A stretch of 64,000 nucleotides of DNA from Hoeflea sp. Its GTDB lineage: Bacteria > Pseudomonadota > Alphaproteobacteria > Rhizobiales > Rhizobiaceae. The translations under genes were made by a program, and so were the position numbers. The stretch spans positions 62,001 to 126,000 of the forward strand of contig JAHRFE010000024.1 in assembly GCA_019084245.1 (NCBI GenBank). The letters are read 5' to 3'. Below the pieces are notes generated by a model, which saw only the letters and a list, made by a program, of their open reading frames with translations, searched no databases and was not told where the DNA came from. How positions within the stretch are numbered: position 1 is the stretch's first letter; every line of letters starts with the position of its first letter. Shown in pieces: positions 1-9,577 of this stretch.

Positions 1-965
1 TCGGCGCCAAGATCAATGGCCGGATCATGCCGCTGGTGACGCGTCTGGCCAATGGCGACGAGGTCGAGATCCTGCGCTCGGGCGTGCAGGTACCGCCGCC
101 GGCCTGGGAAGAGATCGTCGTGACCGGCAAGGCTCGCGCCGCCATCCGCCGGGCGACCAAGGCTGCTGTGCGCAAGCAGTATTCGGGGCTGGGCATGCGG
201 ATCCTCGAGCGCACCTTCAACCGCGCCGGCAAGCCGTTGTCGCGCGAAGGGCTCAAGCCGGTGCTGCATCGCCTGGGCCAGAAGGATGTCGAGGACATGC
301 TGGCCGCCGTCGGCCGCGGCGAGATCGTGTCAGAGGACGTGTTCAAGGCGGTCTATCCCAATCATCAGGAAACGCGAGTGTCGCCGCGCAAGCCCGCCGA
401 CGAGGGCTGGTTCAACCTGCGCAGCGCCGCGGGCCTGATCTTCAAGCTGCCCGGGCTCAACAAATCGCAGAAATCGGCCACGACCACGCGCAAGATCGGG
501 CCCGACCCGGACATGGCGGCCATGCCCATTCGCGGCATGGACGACAATGCGGTGGTGCGCTTCGGTCCCGGCGGCGCAGTGCCCGGGGACCGGATCGTCG
601 GCATTCTCGAGCCGGGCGCGGGGATCACCATCTATCCGATCCAGTCGCCGGGCCTGACCAAGTTCGACGACGAGCCCAACCGCTGGATCGATATCCGCTG
701 GGACATCGACGAGAACAACAAGAACCGGTTTCCGGCCCGGATCCTGGTGACCGCCATCAATGCGCCTGGAACGCTGGCCGAAGTCGCCCAGACGATCGCC
801 GCGAGCGAGACCAATATCCAGACCCTGTCGATGGTGCGCGTCGCCGCCGATTTCACCGAGATGCTGGTTGATCTTCAGGTCTGGGACCTTAAACATCTCA
901 ATAATCTGATCACCCAGCTCAAGGAACTGGGGTCGGTGTCCACGGTCGAACGGATCTACGAATAG
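1..965 (+). CDS. rsh: RelA/SpoT homolog (Rsh), C-terminal part, cut by window start
   Basis: The reading frame is open at the left edge, so only the C-terminal ~320 residues are present. Rsh enzymes make and degrade (p)ppGpp; the catalytic HD and synthetase domains lie outside the window. What remains is the end of the TGS domain (ANGDEVEIL and the PPPAWEE stretch), the helical linker, and a C-terminal ACT domain (ARILVTAINAPGTLAEVAQ, about the last 80 residues) used for regulation. The gene is followed by the DUF2062-acpS-lepB-rnc-era run, the usual order in Rhizobiales. Assignment to Rsh is secure; whether it is bifunctional cannot be judged here. Confidence 0.93.
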   Translation, partial: GAKINGRIMPLVTRLANGDEVEILRSGVQVPPPAWEEIVVTGKARAAIRRATKAAVRKQYSGLGMRILERTFNRAGKPLSREGLKPVLHRLGQKDVEDMLAAVGRGEIVSEDVFKAVYPNHQETRVSPRKPADEGWFNLRSAAGLIFKLPGLNKSQKSATTTRKIGPDPDMAAMPIRGMDDNAVVRFGPGGAVPGDRIVGILEPGAGITIYPIQSPGLTKFDDEPNRWIDIRWDIDENNKNRFPARILVTAINAPGTLAEVAQTIAASETNIQTLSMVRVAADFTEMLVDLQVWDLKHLNNLITQLKELGSVSTVERIYE

Positions 966-1169
966 ACTCTGGCGCAATCTTGATGGAATGTTGCAGTCAA
1001 GGTGGCCGAACTGCGCGACGTTGCCGATCATCCGGGGGATCGGGTCTTTACCAGTTCTTCGGTGTTTCCGGGCTATACTCGTGACCGAAAACCGGCGGCG
1101 TTGCCGGCTAAATGCCAAAATTGCCGGTTTGACTTAGGGCTGACACAAAGAGAGCGGTATACGGGGATC

Positions 1170-1781
1170 ATGCTGTTTCGTCGCCGAAAACCAGAGGGAT
1201 TCTTCAACCGGATGCGCACCGCGCTCTGGCCGCGGAGATCGTTCGGACGGTCGTTTCAGTATTTCATCAAGCGGGTGCTGAGACTGACCGCGACACCGCA
1301 TGCGATTGCCGCAGGCGTGGCGGCGGGCGTGTTTGCCTCGTGGACGCCCTTGCTCGGTTTCCATTTCATCCTGGCCTTTGCGCTTGCCTATGTCCTGGCC
1401 GGCAACATGGTTGCCGCGGCGCTCGGAACCGCCTTCGGCAACCCGCTGTCGTTTCCCTTCATCTGGGCCTCGACGCTAAAGCTCGGAAACATGCTGATCG
1501 GCGTCGAGGTTGGCGCGCATCAGCGCCATGTTGATCTTGAGGCCTTGCTCCGGCGGCTCGATGTCAGCCAGCTGTGGGACCCGGTGATCAAGCCGATGCT
1601 CATCGGCGCCATTCCGCCAGGGATCGTCTGTGCCGTCGGATTTTATGTCCTGACCTATTGGGGCGTCGGCTTGTTTCAGAGACGCCGGAAATTGAGGCTC
1701 GCCGCGCGGGCCAAGAGCCGGATCCAGGAAATCGCTGCGGCGCGCAGCGAAAGAGCCGCAAACAGGGCGAAGCGGGCGTGA
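1170..1781 (+). CDS. DUF2062 membrane protein
   Basis: A 203-residue protein of the DUF2062 family. It opens with a basic stretch ([15 protein letters not shown]) and has hydrophobic segments around residues 45-100 and again near 145-170, so it sits in the inner membrane; the tail is rich in Arg, Ala and Lys and probably cytoplasmic. The family signature [21 protein letters not shown] is clear in residues ~38-58 region. A longer in-frame extension back to 1002 exists but lacks family similarity, so the ATG at 1170 is preferred. Its stop overlaps the acpS start (GTGA), implying cotranscription. The function of the family is unknown. Confidence 0.8.
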   Translation: MLFRRRKPEGFFNRMRTALWPRRSFGRSFQYFIKRVLRLTATPHAIAAGVAAGVFASWTPLLGFHFILAFALAYVLAGNMVAAALGTAFGNPLSFPFIWASTLKLGNMLIGVEVGAHQRHVDLEALLRRLDVSQLWDPVIKPMLIGAIPPGIVCAVGFYVLTYWGVGLFQRRRKLRLAARAKSRIQEIAAARSERAANRAKRA

Positions 1782-2179
1782 TCATAGGTATCGGCAGCGA
1801 CCTGATGGATATCAGGCGTATAGAAAAAACGCTCGAGCGGCACGGCGAGCGGTTCACGCACCGCTGTTTCACCGAGGTGGAACGCGTGAAGTCGGATCGC
1901 CGTGCGGCCAGGGCGGCGTCCTATGCCAAGCGGTTTGCCGCCAAGGAAGCGTGCTCCAAGGCGCTCGGCACGGGGCTATCGCAGGGCGTGTTCTGGCGCG
2001 ACATGGGTGTGGTCAACATGCCCGGCGGCAAGCCGACGCTGCAGCTGACCGGCGGCGCTGCCATCCGGTTGGAAAAAATAACGCCTGCCGGCATGACCGC
2101 GGCCATTCATTTGACAATAACCGATGATTATCCGTTGGCGCAGGCTTTCGTGATCATCGAAGCGCTCCCCCGGACGTGA
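1778..2179 (+). CDS. acpS: holo-[acyl-carrier-protein] synthase
   Basis: A 133-residue AcpS, the usual length for the family. It transfers 4'-phosphopantetheine from CoA to the serine of apo-ACP, activating fatty acid synthesis. The Mg-binding motif [14 protein letters not shown] stands at the N-terminus and the second motif [14 protein letters not shown] near residue 55, with the catalytic Glu in AAKEA. The start is a GTG that overlaps the stop of the DUF2062 gene by two bases; the in-frame upstream extension to 1574 is only shadow of that gene. It sits before lepB, rnc and era as in many Rhizobiales. Confidence 0.94.
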   Translation: MIIGIGSDLMDIRRIEKTLERHGERFTHRCFTEVERVKSDRRAARAASYAKRFAAKEACSKALGTGLSQGVFWRDMGVVNMPGGKPTLQLTGGAAIRLEKITPAGMTAAIHLTITDDYPLAQAFVIIEALPRT

Positions 2180-2327
2180 TCGCGAAAAGGCTGCGCGGGG
2201 CAGGCCTCCGGGCTGTTTCAATCGGACAACCGGTTCATGTGTGCGAGACTGCTGCGCGCGGTGTTGCCGCGAACGATGCAAACGGCTAGAGAAAGCCCTT
2301 CCGCGCCATACCTGAGGAATTCAACGC

Positions 2328-3074
2328 GTGTCAGATACTTCAAAAAGCCAGTCAAGCGGTCTGTGGGAAAACGTCAAGGTGCTTGCCCAGGCGCTGCTGC
2401 TCGCAGTGTTCATCCGCACCCTGTTGTTTCAGCCGTTCAGCATTCCCTCGGGATCGATGATGGAAACGCTGCTGGTCGGCGATTATCTGTTCGTGTCGAA
2501 ATATTCCTATGGCTACAGCAAATACTCGATCCCGTTCTCCCCGGACCTGTTTTCCGGACGGATCTGGGGTGACGAGCCCGAGCGTGGCGATGTGGCGGTG
2601 TTCCGCTTGCCGAGCAACCCCAAGATTGACTACATCAAGCGGGTGATCGGGCTTCCGGGCGACCGCATCCAAGTCACCGATGGCGTGGTGTCGATCAATG
2701 GCGAACCGATTCAACGCGAACTGCAGGGCGAGTACGAGCCGGAGGGGCGTTACAATCAGGGCACGCCCGTTCCGGTGTACCGGGAAACGCTGCCAAACGG
2801 CGTGAGCTACACGACGCTCGATATCAATCCCAATTCGCCCGGCGACAACACGCGTGAATTCGTGGTGCCGGAAGGCCATTATTTCATGATGGGCGACAAC
2901 CGCGACAACTCGCTCGACAGCCGTTTCGACGTCGGCTACGTGCCGCTCGAAAACTTTGTCGGCAGGGCGACGAACATCTTCTTCTCGATTGCCGAGGATT
3001 CCTCGCCGCTCGAAATCTGGAAATGGCCGACCGACCTCAGGTTCGACCGGTTCTTCAAATCCGCGCAGCGATGA
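2328..3074 (+). CDS. lepB: signal peptidase I
   Basis: A 248-residue type I leader peptidase that cleaves signal peptides from exported proteins at the periplasmic face of the inner membrane. One N-terminal membrane segment (ALLLAVFIRTLLF) precedes the catalytic serine motif FSIPSGSMMETL; the general-base lysine lies in YIKRVIGLPGD, and the conserved GDNRDNSLDSR box is near residue 190. It starts with GTG, preceded by GAGGA 9 bases upstream. The stop overlaps the start of rnc (ATGA), so translation is probably coupled. Confidence 0.96.
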   Translation: MSDTSKSQSSGLWENVKVLAQALLLAVFIRTLLFQPFSIPSGSMMETLLVGDYLFVSKYSYGYSKYSIPFSPDLFSGRIWGDEPERGDVAVFRLPSNPKIDYIKRVIGLPGDRIQVTDGVVSINGEPIQRELQGEYEPEGRYNQGTPVPVYRETLPNGVSYTTLDINPNSPGDNTREFVVPEGHYFMMGDNRDNSLDSRFDVGYVPLENFVGRATNIFFSIAEDSSPLEIWKWPTDLRFDRFFKSAQR

Positions 3075-3796
3075 AGCGCGCCGCCAAGAAACAGACGGAA
3101 GTCACTGCCCGCGTGCAGGAGCGGATCGGCCATCACTTCGCCAATCCCGAGCGGCTGGAGCGGGCGCTGACCCATGCCAGCCTCCGCAATCCGGCGGGCG
3201 GCAACTACGAACGGCTGGAGTTCCTGGGCGACCGGGTGCTGGGCCTGTGCGTGGCGGAGTTGTTGTTTTCGCATTTCCGCGAGGCGAGCGAGGGCGAGTT
3301 GTCAGTGCGCCTCAACCAGATGGTGAGCGCCCAGACCTGCGGCGAAGTCGCCGACGAGCTGGGATTGCACGAATTCATCCGCACCGGATCGGACGTCAAG
3401 AAGATGACCGACAGCCGCATGGCCAATGTCCGCGCCGACGTCGTGGAATCGCTGATCGCGGCGATCTATCTTGACGCCGGGCTGGAAGCTGCGCGCAGCT
3501 TCATCCACACCCACTGGAAAAAGCGCGCGCTCGCGGATGACGGCGCGCGGCGTGACGCCAAGACCGAATTGCAGGAATGGGCGCATGCGCGCTTCGGGGT
3601 GACGCCGGTCTACCGGGTGACCGAGCGCACGGGGCCCGACCACGATCCTGTGTTCAAGGTGATTGTCGAAATTTCCGGGACGAAATCCGAAAGCGGCGAA
3701 AGCCGCTCCAAGCGCGCGGCCGAACAGGTGGCCGCCACCGCTCTCCTCGAACGCGAAGGCGTCTGGCAGGCCAGCGCAGGAAAAGATGATGACTGA
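3071..3796 (+). CDS. rnc: ribonuclease III
   Basis: A 241-residue RNase III, which cuts double-stranded RNA in rRNA maturation and mRNA decay. The signature ERLEFLGDRVLGL is at residues ~42-54, with the second acidic cluster in ADVVESLIAAIYLD. A double-stranded RNA-binding domain occupies the last ~70 residues (KTELQEWAHARFG onward). The ATG at 3071 overlaps the lepB stop and is chosen over the in-frame start at 3023, which lies inside lepB. Its 3' end overlaps era by 11 bases. Confidence 0.95.
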   Translation: MKRAAKKQTEVTARVQERIGHHFANPERLERALTHASLRNPAGGNYERLEFLGDRVLGLCVAELLFSHFREASEGELSVRLNQMVSAQTCGEVADELGLHEFIRTGSDVKKMTDSRMANVRADVVESLIAAIYLDAGLEAARSFIHTHWKKRALADDGARRDAKTELQEWAHARFGVTPVYRVTERTGPDHDPVFKVIVEISGTKSESGESRSKRAAEQVAATALLEREGVWQASAGKDDD

Positions 3797-4727
3797 TACA
3801 CCCGACTCCGATGCTGTCCCCACAGAACCGCAAGGTCCGACCCGCTCCGGCTTCGTCGCATTGATCGGCGCGCCGAATGCCGGAAAATCGACGCTGATGA
3901 ACCAGCTGGTCGGCGCCAAGGTGTCGATCGTGTCGCACAAGGTACAGACCACGCGGGCGATCGTGCGCGGCATCGCCATTCACGACCGCACCCAGATCGT
4001 CTTCATCGATACGCCCGGCATCTTCACGCCCAAGCGCCGACTCGACCGGGCCATGGTGACATCGGCCTGGGGTGGAGCCAAGGATGGCGATCTGGTGCTG
4101 GTGATGATCGACGCCGAGCGCGGCATTAAGGGCGACGCCGAAGCGCTGCTCGACTCGCTCGCTGATGTGCATCACCCCAAGGTGCTGGTGCTCAACAAGA
4201 TCGACCAGGTCAAGCGCGACACGCTGCTGGCGCTGACGGCCGCCTGCCACGAGAAGGCGAAGTTCTCCGAGACCTTCATGATCTCGGCGCTCAATGGATC
4301 GGGCTGCAAGGATTTGCTGGATTATCTGGCGAAAACCCTGCCGGAGGGGCCGTGGTACTATCCCGAGGACCAGATCTCGGACCTGCCGATGCGGCAACTG
4401 GCCGCCGAGATCACCCGCGAAAAGCTCTATCTCAGGCTGCACCAGGAACTGCCCTACGCGTCGCATGTCGAGACCGAGCGCTGGGAAGAGAAGAAGGACG
4501 GCTCGGTCAGGATCGAGCAGGTGATCTATGTCGAGCGCGACAGCCAGAAGAAGATCGTGCTCGGCCACAAGGGCGAGACCATCAAGGCCATCGGCCAGGC
4601 CTCGCGCAAGGAGATCGCCGAGATTCTCGAGCAGAAAGTGCACCTGTTCCTGTTCGTCAAGGTGCGCAGCAACTGGGGCAACGATCCCGAGCGCTACCGC
4701 GAGATCGGGCTTGAATTTCCGCACTGA
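3786..4727 (+). CDS. era: GTPase Era
   Basis: A 313-residue Era GTPase that binds 16S rRNA and helps mature the 30S subunit. G1 is GAPNAGKST (residues ~23-31), G3 is DTPGI, G4 is NKID, and a C-terminal KH domain includes GHKGETIKAIGQASR. There are two consecutive ATG codons at 3786 and 3789 just before the rnc stop; either may be used, and an AGGAAAAG-like sequence precedes them. The coding order rnc-era-recO is a classical operon. Confidence 0.96.
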   Translation: MMTDTPDSDAVPTEPQGPTRSGFVALIGAPNAGKSTLMNQLVGAKVSIVSHKVQTTRAIVRGIAIHDRTQIVFIDTPGIFTPKRRLDRAMVTSAWGGAKDGDLVLVMIDAERGIKGDAEALLDSLADVHHPKVLVLNKIDQVKRDTLLALTAACHEKAKFSETFMISALNGSGCKDLLDYLAKTLPEGPWYYPEDQISDLPMRQLAAEITREKLYLRLHQELPYASHVETERWEEKKDGSVRIEQVIYVERDSQKKIVLGHKGETIKAIGQASRKEIAEILEQKVHLFLFVKVRSNWGNDPERYREIGLEFPH

Positions 4728-4745
4728 CGGGCCGAAAGTCCGCCG

Positions 4746-5516
4746 ATGGAATGGCGCGACGAGGGAATCATCCTGGGCCTGAGGAAGCATGGCGAGACCT
4801 CGGTCATCGCCGAGGTGATGACCCATGCCCATGGGCGGCACATGGGCATCGTGCGCGGCGGCCGCTCCAAGCGGCTGCAACCGGTGCTGCAGCCGGGCAA
4901 TTCGGTGGACCTGGTCTGGCGCGCCCGGCTCGACGAGCATCTGGGGCAGTACCAGGTCGAACTTATCAACGGGCGGGCAGGGCACCTGATGCAGAGCGCC
5001 ATCGGCCTGCACGGCGTCCAGGCCATGGCGGCGCTCTTGAGGCTTCTGCCCGAGCGCGATTCCCACCCGCGGCTGCATGACGCCTTCGCCATCATTCTCG
5101 ACAGTCTCGACCAGCCGGCTGAGGCCGGCGCGCTCTATGTCCGGTTCGAGCTTGCGGTGCTCGAGGATCTGGGCTTCGGACTGGATCTGAGCACCTGTGC
5201 CGCCACCGGCGTGCGCACGGGTCTCGTCTATGTCTCGCCCAAGACCGGCCGCGCCGTCTCCGCCGATGCCGGTGCGCCCTGGGCAGAGCGTCTGTTGGCG
5301 CTGCCGGAGTTTCTGACAGACCGGGACGTGGCCTGCACGGACGCCGAGACGCTCGGCCAGGCGTTCCGGCTGACCGGCTATTTCCTGAACCGGCATGTGT
5401 TCGAGGCCCGCGGCATCGAGGCGCCGGTGAGCCGCGAGAGTTTCTGCACCGCGGCGCTCAGGGCCATGCCGGAGCCCGCGCCGATTGCCGTGCGCGACGA
5501 GGAACCGATTGCATGA
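4746..5516 (+). CDS. recO: DNA repair protein RecO
   Basis: A 256-residue RecO, which loads RecA with RecF/RecR at single-strand gaps. The N-terminal OB-fold is visible in [23 protein letters not shown] and the usual [16 protein letters not shown] segment; the C-terminal part carries the helical domain. Unlike many RecO proteins, no four-cysteine zinc cluster is obvious here (only scattered Cys such as STCAATG and FCTAALR). It ends by overlapping the next gene by four bases (ATGA), continuing the operon. Confidence 0.92.
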   Translation: MEWRDEGIILGLRKHGETSVIAEVMTHAHGRHMGIVRGGRSKRLQPVLQPGNSVDLVWRARLDEHLGQYQVELINGRAGHLMQSAIGLHGVQAMAALLRLLPERDSHPRLHDAFAIILDSLDQPAEAGALYVRFELAVLEDLGFGLDLSTCAATGVRTGLVYVSPKTGRAVSADAGAPWAERLLALPEFLTDRDVACTDAETLGQAFRLTGYFLNRHVFEARGIEAPVSRESFCTAALRAMPEPAPIAVRDEEPIA

Positions 5517-6022
5517 GCGAAGCGCCCGAAAACCCGGCCGGCCAGCGGTTCACCGGCGTGGTTCCGCTCGACCTGGTGGCGCGAGAGGGCGGGCTTTCGG
5601 TGATGCAAGGCATGCTCGATGGCCGCCTGCCGGGTGCTGCGATGGCGAAAACGCTCAATTTCCGGCTGACACGGGTGGAGGAGGGGCTGATCGTGTTTTC
5701 GGGCATTCCCACCACCGATCATCTCAATCCGCTCGGCACCATTCATGGCGGCTGGGCCGCGACGATCATGGATTCAGCGCTCGCCTGCGCGGTGATGACG
5801 ACCTTGGTGCCGGGCGAGGGCTACACCACGGTGGAATTCAAGCTCAACCTGACCCGGCCGATTCTGCCGGGCATGGAGGAACTCTACTGCGAGGGCCGCG
5901 TCGTGCATCGCGGCCGGACGATCGCCACGTCGGAGGCGTTTCTGCGCGACGCGTCCGGCAAGCTGCTGGCGCACGGCACCGAGACCTGCGCGATCTTCCC
6001 GATCGAGAAGCTGATGCGGTGA
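5513..6022 (+). CDS. PaaI-type hotdog-fold acyl-CoA thioesterase
   Basis: A 169-residue single hotdog domain protein. The family motif [19 protein letters not shown] (residues ~70-88) carries the conserved Asn/His-Gly-Gly helix start and the Asp used for thioester hydrolysis in 4HBT/PaaI enzymes. The substrate cannot be told from sequence; aromatic or medium-chain acyl-CoA are typical. The start overlaps the recO stop, so it is the last gene of the acpS-era operon. The next gene lies 143 bases downstream behind its own promoter region. Confidence 0.85.
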   Translation: MSEAPENPAGQRFTGVVPLDLVAREGGLSVMQGMLDGRLPGAAMAKTLNFRLTRVEEGLIVFSGIPTTDHLNPLGTIHGGWAATIMDSALACAVMTTLVPGEGYTTVEFKLNLTRPILPGMEELYCEGRVVHRGRTIATSEAFLRDASGKLLAHGTETCAIFPIEKLMR

Positions 6023-6088
6023 GGCTCAGTGCAAATCCCGGGATTCGTGCCTGTCCTTTTGGTCGTATTCCATGCTGGTGTCGCCGCA

Positions 6089-6117
6089 CGGTCATGGAAA
6101 TGTAAACCTGGTGTCAC
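6089..6117 (+). promoter_or_regulatory. Pho-box-like site upstream of phoX
   Basis: Three heptamers spaced exactly 11 bases apart, CGGTCAT, ATGTAAA and GTGTCAC, match the PhoB direct-repeat pattern CTGTCAT-N4-CTGTCAT (6, 4 and 5 of 7 positions). The site ends 48 bases before the phoX start codon. PhoB control under phosphate starvation is known for phoX in related bacteria; its use here is inference. Confidence 0.5.
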
Positions 6118-6165
6118 ACCGCCTCGCTATGAGTTTGGAACCATTCCAAACAGGGGAGTATTTCC

Positions 6166-8088
6166 ATGGAAAACGTCAACATCAATGAACTGTCAGCCGA
6201 CGAGTGGGACGAACTGAAGTTCCCGCGCCCGGCCGAGCAGGACTTCGACCGGGTTGTCGAGCGCGCCATCTCCCGCCGCGGCTTCCTGGGCGGCCTCCTC
6301 GTCATGGGTTCGGCCGCTGCCGTGTTCGGCGCTGCCGGCCTCAAATCCTCGACGGCGCTCGCCAGCCAGCAGACCCGGTTCGCGTTCACGCCGATTGCGG
6401 CGCAGACCGACAGCACCGTGCATGTGCCCGAAGGCTACAGCTGGAAAACGCTGGTATCTTGGGGCGACCCGCTGTTTTCCGATGCGCCTGAATTCGATCC
6501 GGCCACGGGCGTTCCGACCGCCGGCTCCGATCGCGTCTTTGGCGAGAACACCGATGGCATGGAACTGTTCCTGATCGGTGACAGACAGGTGCTGGTCGTC
6601 AACAGCGAATACACCAACAACAAGCTCAACCTCGCCGGCAATGAAGAAGGCGTGCCGGCCTCGGCTGACGAAGTGCTGCGCCTGCAGCAGTTCCAGGGCG
6701 TCAACGTCCTCGAAATCACTGAGGACGCCGATGGCTGGAAGGTCGTGGTCGACAGCCCGTACAACCGCCGCATTCACCACAACACGCCGATGCAGATTTC
6801 AGGCCCGGCCGCCGGCCATGACCTGTTGAAGACCGAGGCCGATCCGACCGGCACGACCTCGCTCGGCACGTTCAACAATTGCGGTTCCGGCAAGACCCCG
6901 TGGGGCACCTACCTGACCTGCGAGGAAAATTTCAACGGCTATTTCGGCGCCACCGCCGAAGTGTCGGCCGACGAGGCAGTTGTGGCCGGCTACAAGCGCT
7001 ACGGCGTCAACACCAAGGTGGAGCCGGGCCGCTACAACTATCATGGCTTTGACGCGCGTTTCGACGTGTCGAAGACCCCGAACGAGCCGCACCGCGCCGG
7101 CTACATCGTGGAAATCGATCCGGCCAATGCTGACTCCACCCCGGTCAAGCGCACCGCACTCGGCCGCTTCAAGCACGAAAATGCGGCCTGTGTCGTGGCT
7201 GCCGACGGCCGCGTGGTCGTCTATCTCGGCGACGACGAGCGCGGCGAGTTCCTCTACAAGTGGGTCTCGCGCGACATCTACGTGCCGGGCGGCGACACCT
7301 CGACTCTGCTGGATGACGGCGTTCTCCACGTCGCCAAGTTCAACGACGACCAGACCGGCAGCTGGATTGCGCTCAGCGAAGACAACACCGGCATGTCGGC
7401 GGCGGAAATCGCCATCTTCACCCGCACGGCGGCGTCGAAGGTCGGCGCCACCACCATGGATCGTCCGGAATGGGTGGCGGTCAATCCGGTGTCGATCGAG
7501 GCCTATTGCTGCCTCACCAACAACTCGCGCCGCGGCGTCAAGAACGAGGACGGCTCGATCCGCACCAATGCTGGTGGCGACGCCATGACCGTCAATGCCG
7601 TCAACCCGCGCGAAGAGAATGGCTACGGCCAGATCGTGCGCTGGCGCCCGGCGCGCAGCGACCACGCCGCCAACGTGTTCGAATGGGACCTCTATGTCAT
7701 GGCCGGCAATCCGACCGTCCATGCAGAAGGCCCGATGGCGGGGTCGGCCAACATCAATGCCGGCAACCTGTTCAACTCGCCCGATGGCATGGTGATCGAT
7801 TCCACCGGCCTGATCTGGATCCAGACCGATGGCGACGATAGCAATGAGGGCGACTTCGCAGGCCACGGCAACAACCAGATGCTGGCGGGCGACCCGGTGA
7901 CCGGCGAGATCCATCGCTTCCTGACCGGCCCCAACGGATCGGAAGTCACCGGCCTGTGCTGGTCGGCCGACCGGCGCACGATGTTCGTGGGCATTCAGCA
8001 CCCGGGCAAAGGTTTCCCCGATGCCGACGGCCTGCCGCGCTCGTCGATCGTCGCCGTCAAGCGCGACGACAACGCCTACGTCGGCTGA
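6166..8088 (+). CDS. phoX: PhoX-type (DUF839) alkaline phosphatase, Tat-exported
   Basis: A 640-residue PhoX family protein. PhoX enzymes are Ca/Fe-dependent periplasmic phosphatases that release phosphate from organic esters. A twin-arginine signal lies at residues ~35-65: ISRRGFLGG followed by a hydrophobic stretch ending near STALA. The body shows family segments such as FNNCGSGKTPWGTYLTCEEN, RFKHENA and PEWVAVNP. The ATG at 6166 follows AGGGGAG with fitting spacing. A perfect hairpin terminator follows the stop and a Pho-box-like site precedes the start, so it is probably monocistronic and phosphate regulated. Whole-family DUF839 proteins can have other roles, but the PhoX call is strong. 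Confidence 0.88.
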   Translation: MENVNINELSADEWDELKFPRPAEQDFDRVVERAISRRGFLGGLLVMGSAAAVFGAAGLKSSTALASQQTRFAFTPIAAQTDSTVHVPEGYSWKTLVSWGDPLFSDAPEFDPATGVPTAGSDRVFGENTDGMELFLIGDRQVLVVNSEYTNNKLNLAGNEEGVPASADEVLRLQQFQGVNVLEITEDADGWKVVVDSPYNRRIHHNTPMQISGPAAGHDLLKTEADPTGTTSLGTFNNCGSGKTPWGTYLTCEENFNGYFGATAEVSADEAVVAGYKRYGVNTKVEPGRYNYHGFDARFDVSKTPNEPHRAGYIVEIDPANADSTPVKRTALGRFKHENAACVVAADGRVVVYLGDDERGEFLYKWVSRDIYVPGGDTSTLLDDGVLHVAKFNDDQTGSWIALSEDNTGMSAAEIAIFTRTAASKVGATTMDRPEWVAVNPVSIEAYCCLTNNSRRGVKNEDGSIRTNAGGDAMTVNAVNPREENGYGQIVRWRPARSDHAANVFEWDLYVMAGNPTVHAEGPMAGSANINAGNLFNSPDGMVIDSTGLIWIQTDGDDSNEGDFAGHGNNQMLAGDPVTGEIHRFLTGPNGSEVTGLCWSADRRTMFVGIQHPGKGFPDADGLPRSSIVAVKRDDNAYVG

Positions 8089-8113
8089 ATTCAGCCACAT
8101 AACCAAGATTACG

Positions 8114-8140
8114 AAGGCCGGGAGTGATCCCGGCCTTTTC
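8114..8140 (+). terminator. Rho-independent terminator after phoX
   Basis: A perfect 10-bp stem (AAGGCCGGGA / TCCCGGCCTT) with a GTGA loop, ending in TTTT. It lies 25 bases after the phoX stop and between convergent genes, so it may also serve the MFS gene on the other strand, where an A/T end is also present. Confidence 0.85.
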
Positions 8141-8156
8141 TATGGAGAGAGGGTCT

Positions 8157-9392
8157 TCACTCCGCCGGCGTCAGCGCCGGCCGGTCCACCGCGCGTTCCT
8201 GGATCGGCCAGTGGACGATGGCGGCAAAGATGCCGAGCGCCACGCCCAGCCACCAGACCGGATCGTAGCTGCCGAAGATATCGTAGAGATAGCCGCCGAG
8301 CCAGACGCCGAGGAACGAGCCGACCTGGTGGGAGAAGAACACGATGCCGCCGAGCATGCCGAGATAGCGGGTGCCGAACATGATTGCCACCAGCGCATTG
8401 GTGGGCGGCACGGTCGACAGCCAGAGCAGGCCCATGACGATGGCGAAGATGACCACCGTGGTTCCGGTCTGCGGCACCAGCAGAAACACCGTCACGGCGA
8501 CGGAGCGGCCGAGATAGATCCAGACCAGCGACATGGTCTTGGAATAGAACTGGCCGAGATAGCCCGAGGTGAGCGAGCCGATGATGTTGAAGAAGCCGAT
8601 CAGCGCCAGGGACAGCACGGCGTAGGAGCTGTCGATGCCGATGTCGCCGAGATAGGCCGGGAAATGGGCGGTGATGAAGGCCACCTGGAAGCCGCAGACG
8701 AAGAAGCCCGAGACCAGCAGCACATAGCTCCTGTGGCCGAGCGCCTCGCGCAGGGCGTCACCGATCGACTGCTTGTACTGCAGCGAGGATTGCGTGCCGG
8801 AGCTCGAATTGCCGCGCAGCGGGATCGCCAGGAACGGGATGATGAACATCATCGCCGCCATCCAGACGAGCGCCTCCTGCCAGCCATAGGCGTCGATCAG
8901 GCCCTGGCTCAGCGGCGCGAAGACGAACATGCCGGCCGAGCCCGCCGCCGTGCCGATGCCGAAGGCCATCGAGCGGCGCTCGGGCGCGACATTGCGGGCA
9001 AACGCCGCCAGCACGATGCCGAAGGAGGCCGACGCGATGCCCAGCCCCACCAGCACGCCGCCGCCGATGTAGAACCAGCCCGGGCTCGGCGCCACCGACA
9101 TCATGAACAACCCGCCGGAATAGAGCAGCGAGGACAGCGCCAGAACCTTCCAGGTGCCGAACTTGTCGGCGATGGCGCCGAAGATCGGTTGTCCAAGGCC
9201 CCAGAACAGGTTCTGGATCGCCATGGCGAGGCCGAAGGTGGTGCGGTCCCAGCCGGTGTCGGCCAGCATCGGAAGCTGGAAAAACCCCATGGCCGAACGG
9301 GGACCAAAGGACAGAAGCGCGATCAGGCCGCCGGCGATGATGATCAGCCAGGGCAGGGGCGGAAGGGCTGCGGCGGAACGGGTGTCGGACAT
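8157..9392 (-). CDS. MFS transporter
   Basis: A 411-residue major facilitator with about 12 hydrophobic segments. The first-half loop carries the MFS signature region GAIADKFGTWKVLALSS, and a central loop of ~30 hydrophilic residues (NSSSGTQSSLQYKQS) splits the two halves. It resembles the monocarboxylate/oxalate-formate type MFS (COG2814/2223-like), but the substrate cannot be assigned. An AGGAG sequence lies just upstream of the ATG at 9392. It is convergent with phoX and stands alone. Confidence 0.85.
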   Translation of the reverse strand: MSDTRSAAALPPLPWLIIIAGGLIALLSFGPRSAMGFFQLPMLADTGWDRTTFGLAMAIQNLFWGLGQPIFGAIADKFGTWKVLALSSLLYSGGLFMMSVAPSPGWFYIGGGVLVGLGIASASFGIVLAAFARNVAPERRSMAFGIGTAAGSAGMFVFAPLSQGLIDAYGWQEALVWMAAMMFIIPFLAIPLRGNSSSGTQSSLQYKQSIGDALREALGHRSYVLLVSGFFVCGFQVAFITAHFPAYLGDIGIDSSYAVLSLALIGFFNIIGSLTSGYLGQFYSKTMSLVWIYLGRSVAVTVFLLVPQTGTTVVIFAIVMGLLWLSTVPPTNALVAIMFGTRYLGMLGGIVFFSHQVGSFLGVWLGGYLYDIFGSYDPVWWLGVALGIFAAIVHWPIQERAVDRPALTPAE

Positions 9393-9577
9393 GGGGGGCT
9401 CCTGAAACGTGTTGCGACTTTATCCATTGCGATCAGAGGGACAAGTGCCTTTGCTTGAACACAATGATCACGGGAATTGATGATTGCTTAGCGAAACACC
9501 TGTTTTTCGCATGGTCTTGCGGAACTGTTGACAGCCACTGATGCAGCGGGAATGCTGCGTTTTGGGAGGATTTGGCG

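Noticed and set aside
3654-5396. 580-codon minus-strand open frame opposite rnc, era and recO
   Set aside because: It is the antisense shadow of three well-supported genes; composition is Arg/Gly/His/Gln-rich as expected for GC-rich shadows and shows no family motif.
8124-9458. 444-codon plus-strand frame opposite the MFS transporter
   Set aside because: Highly charged His/Asp/Glu/Arg/Gln-rich translation without any domain, fully opposite a clear 12-span MFS gene.
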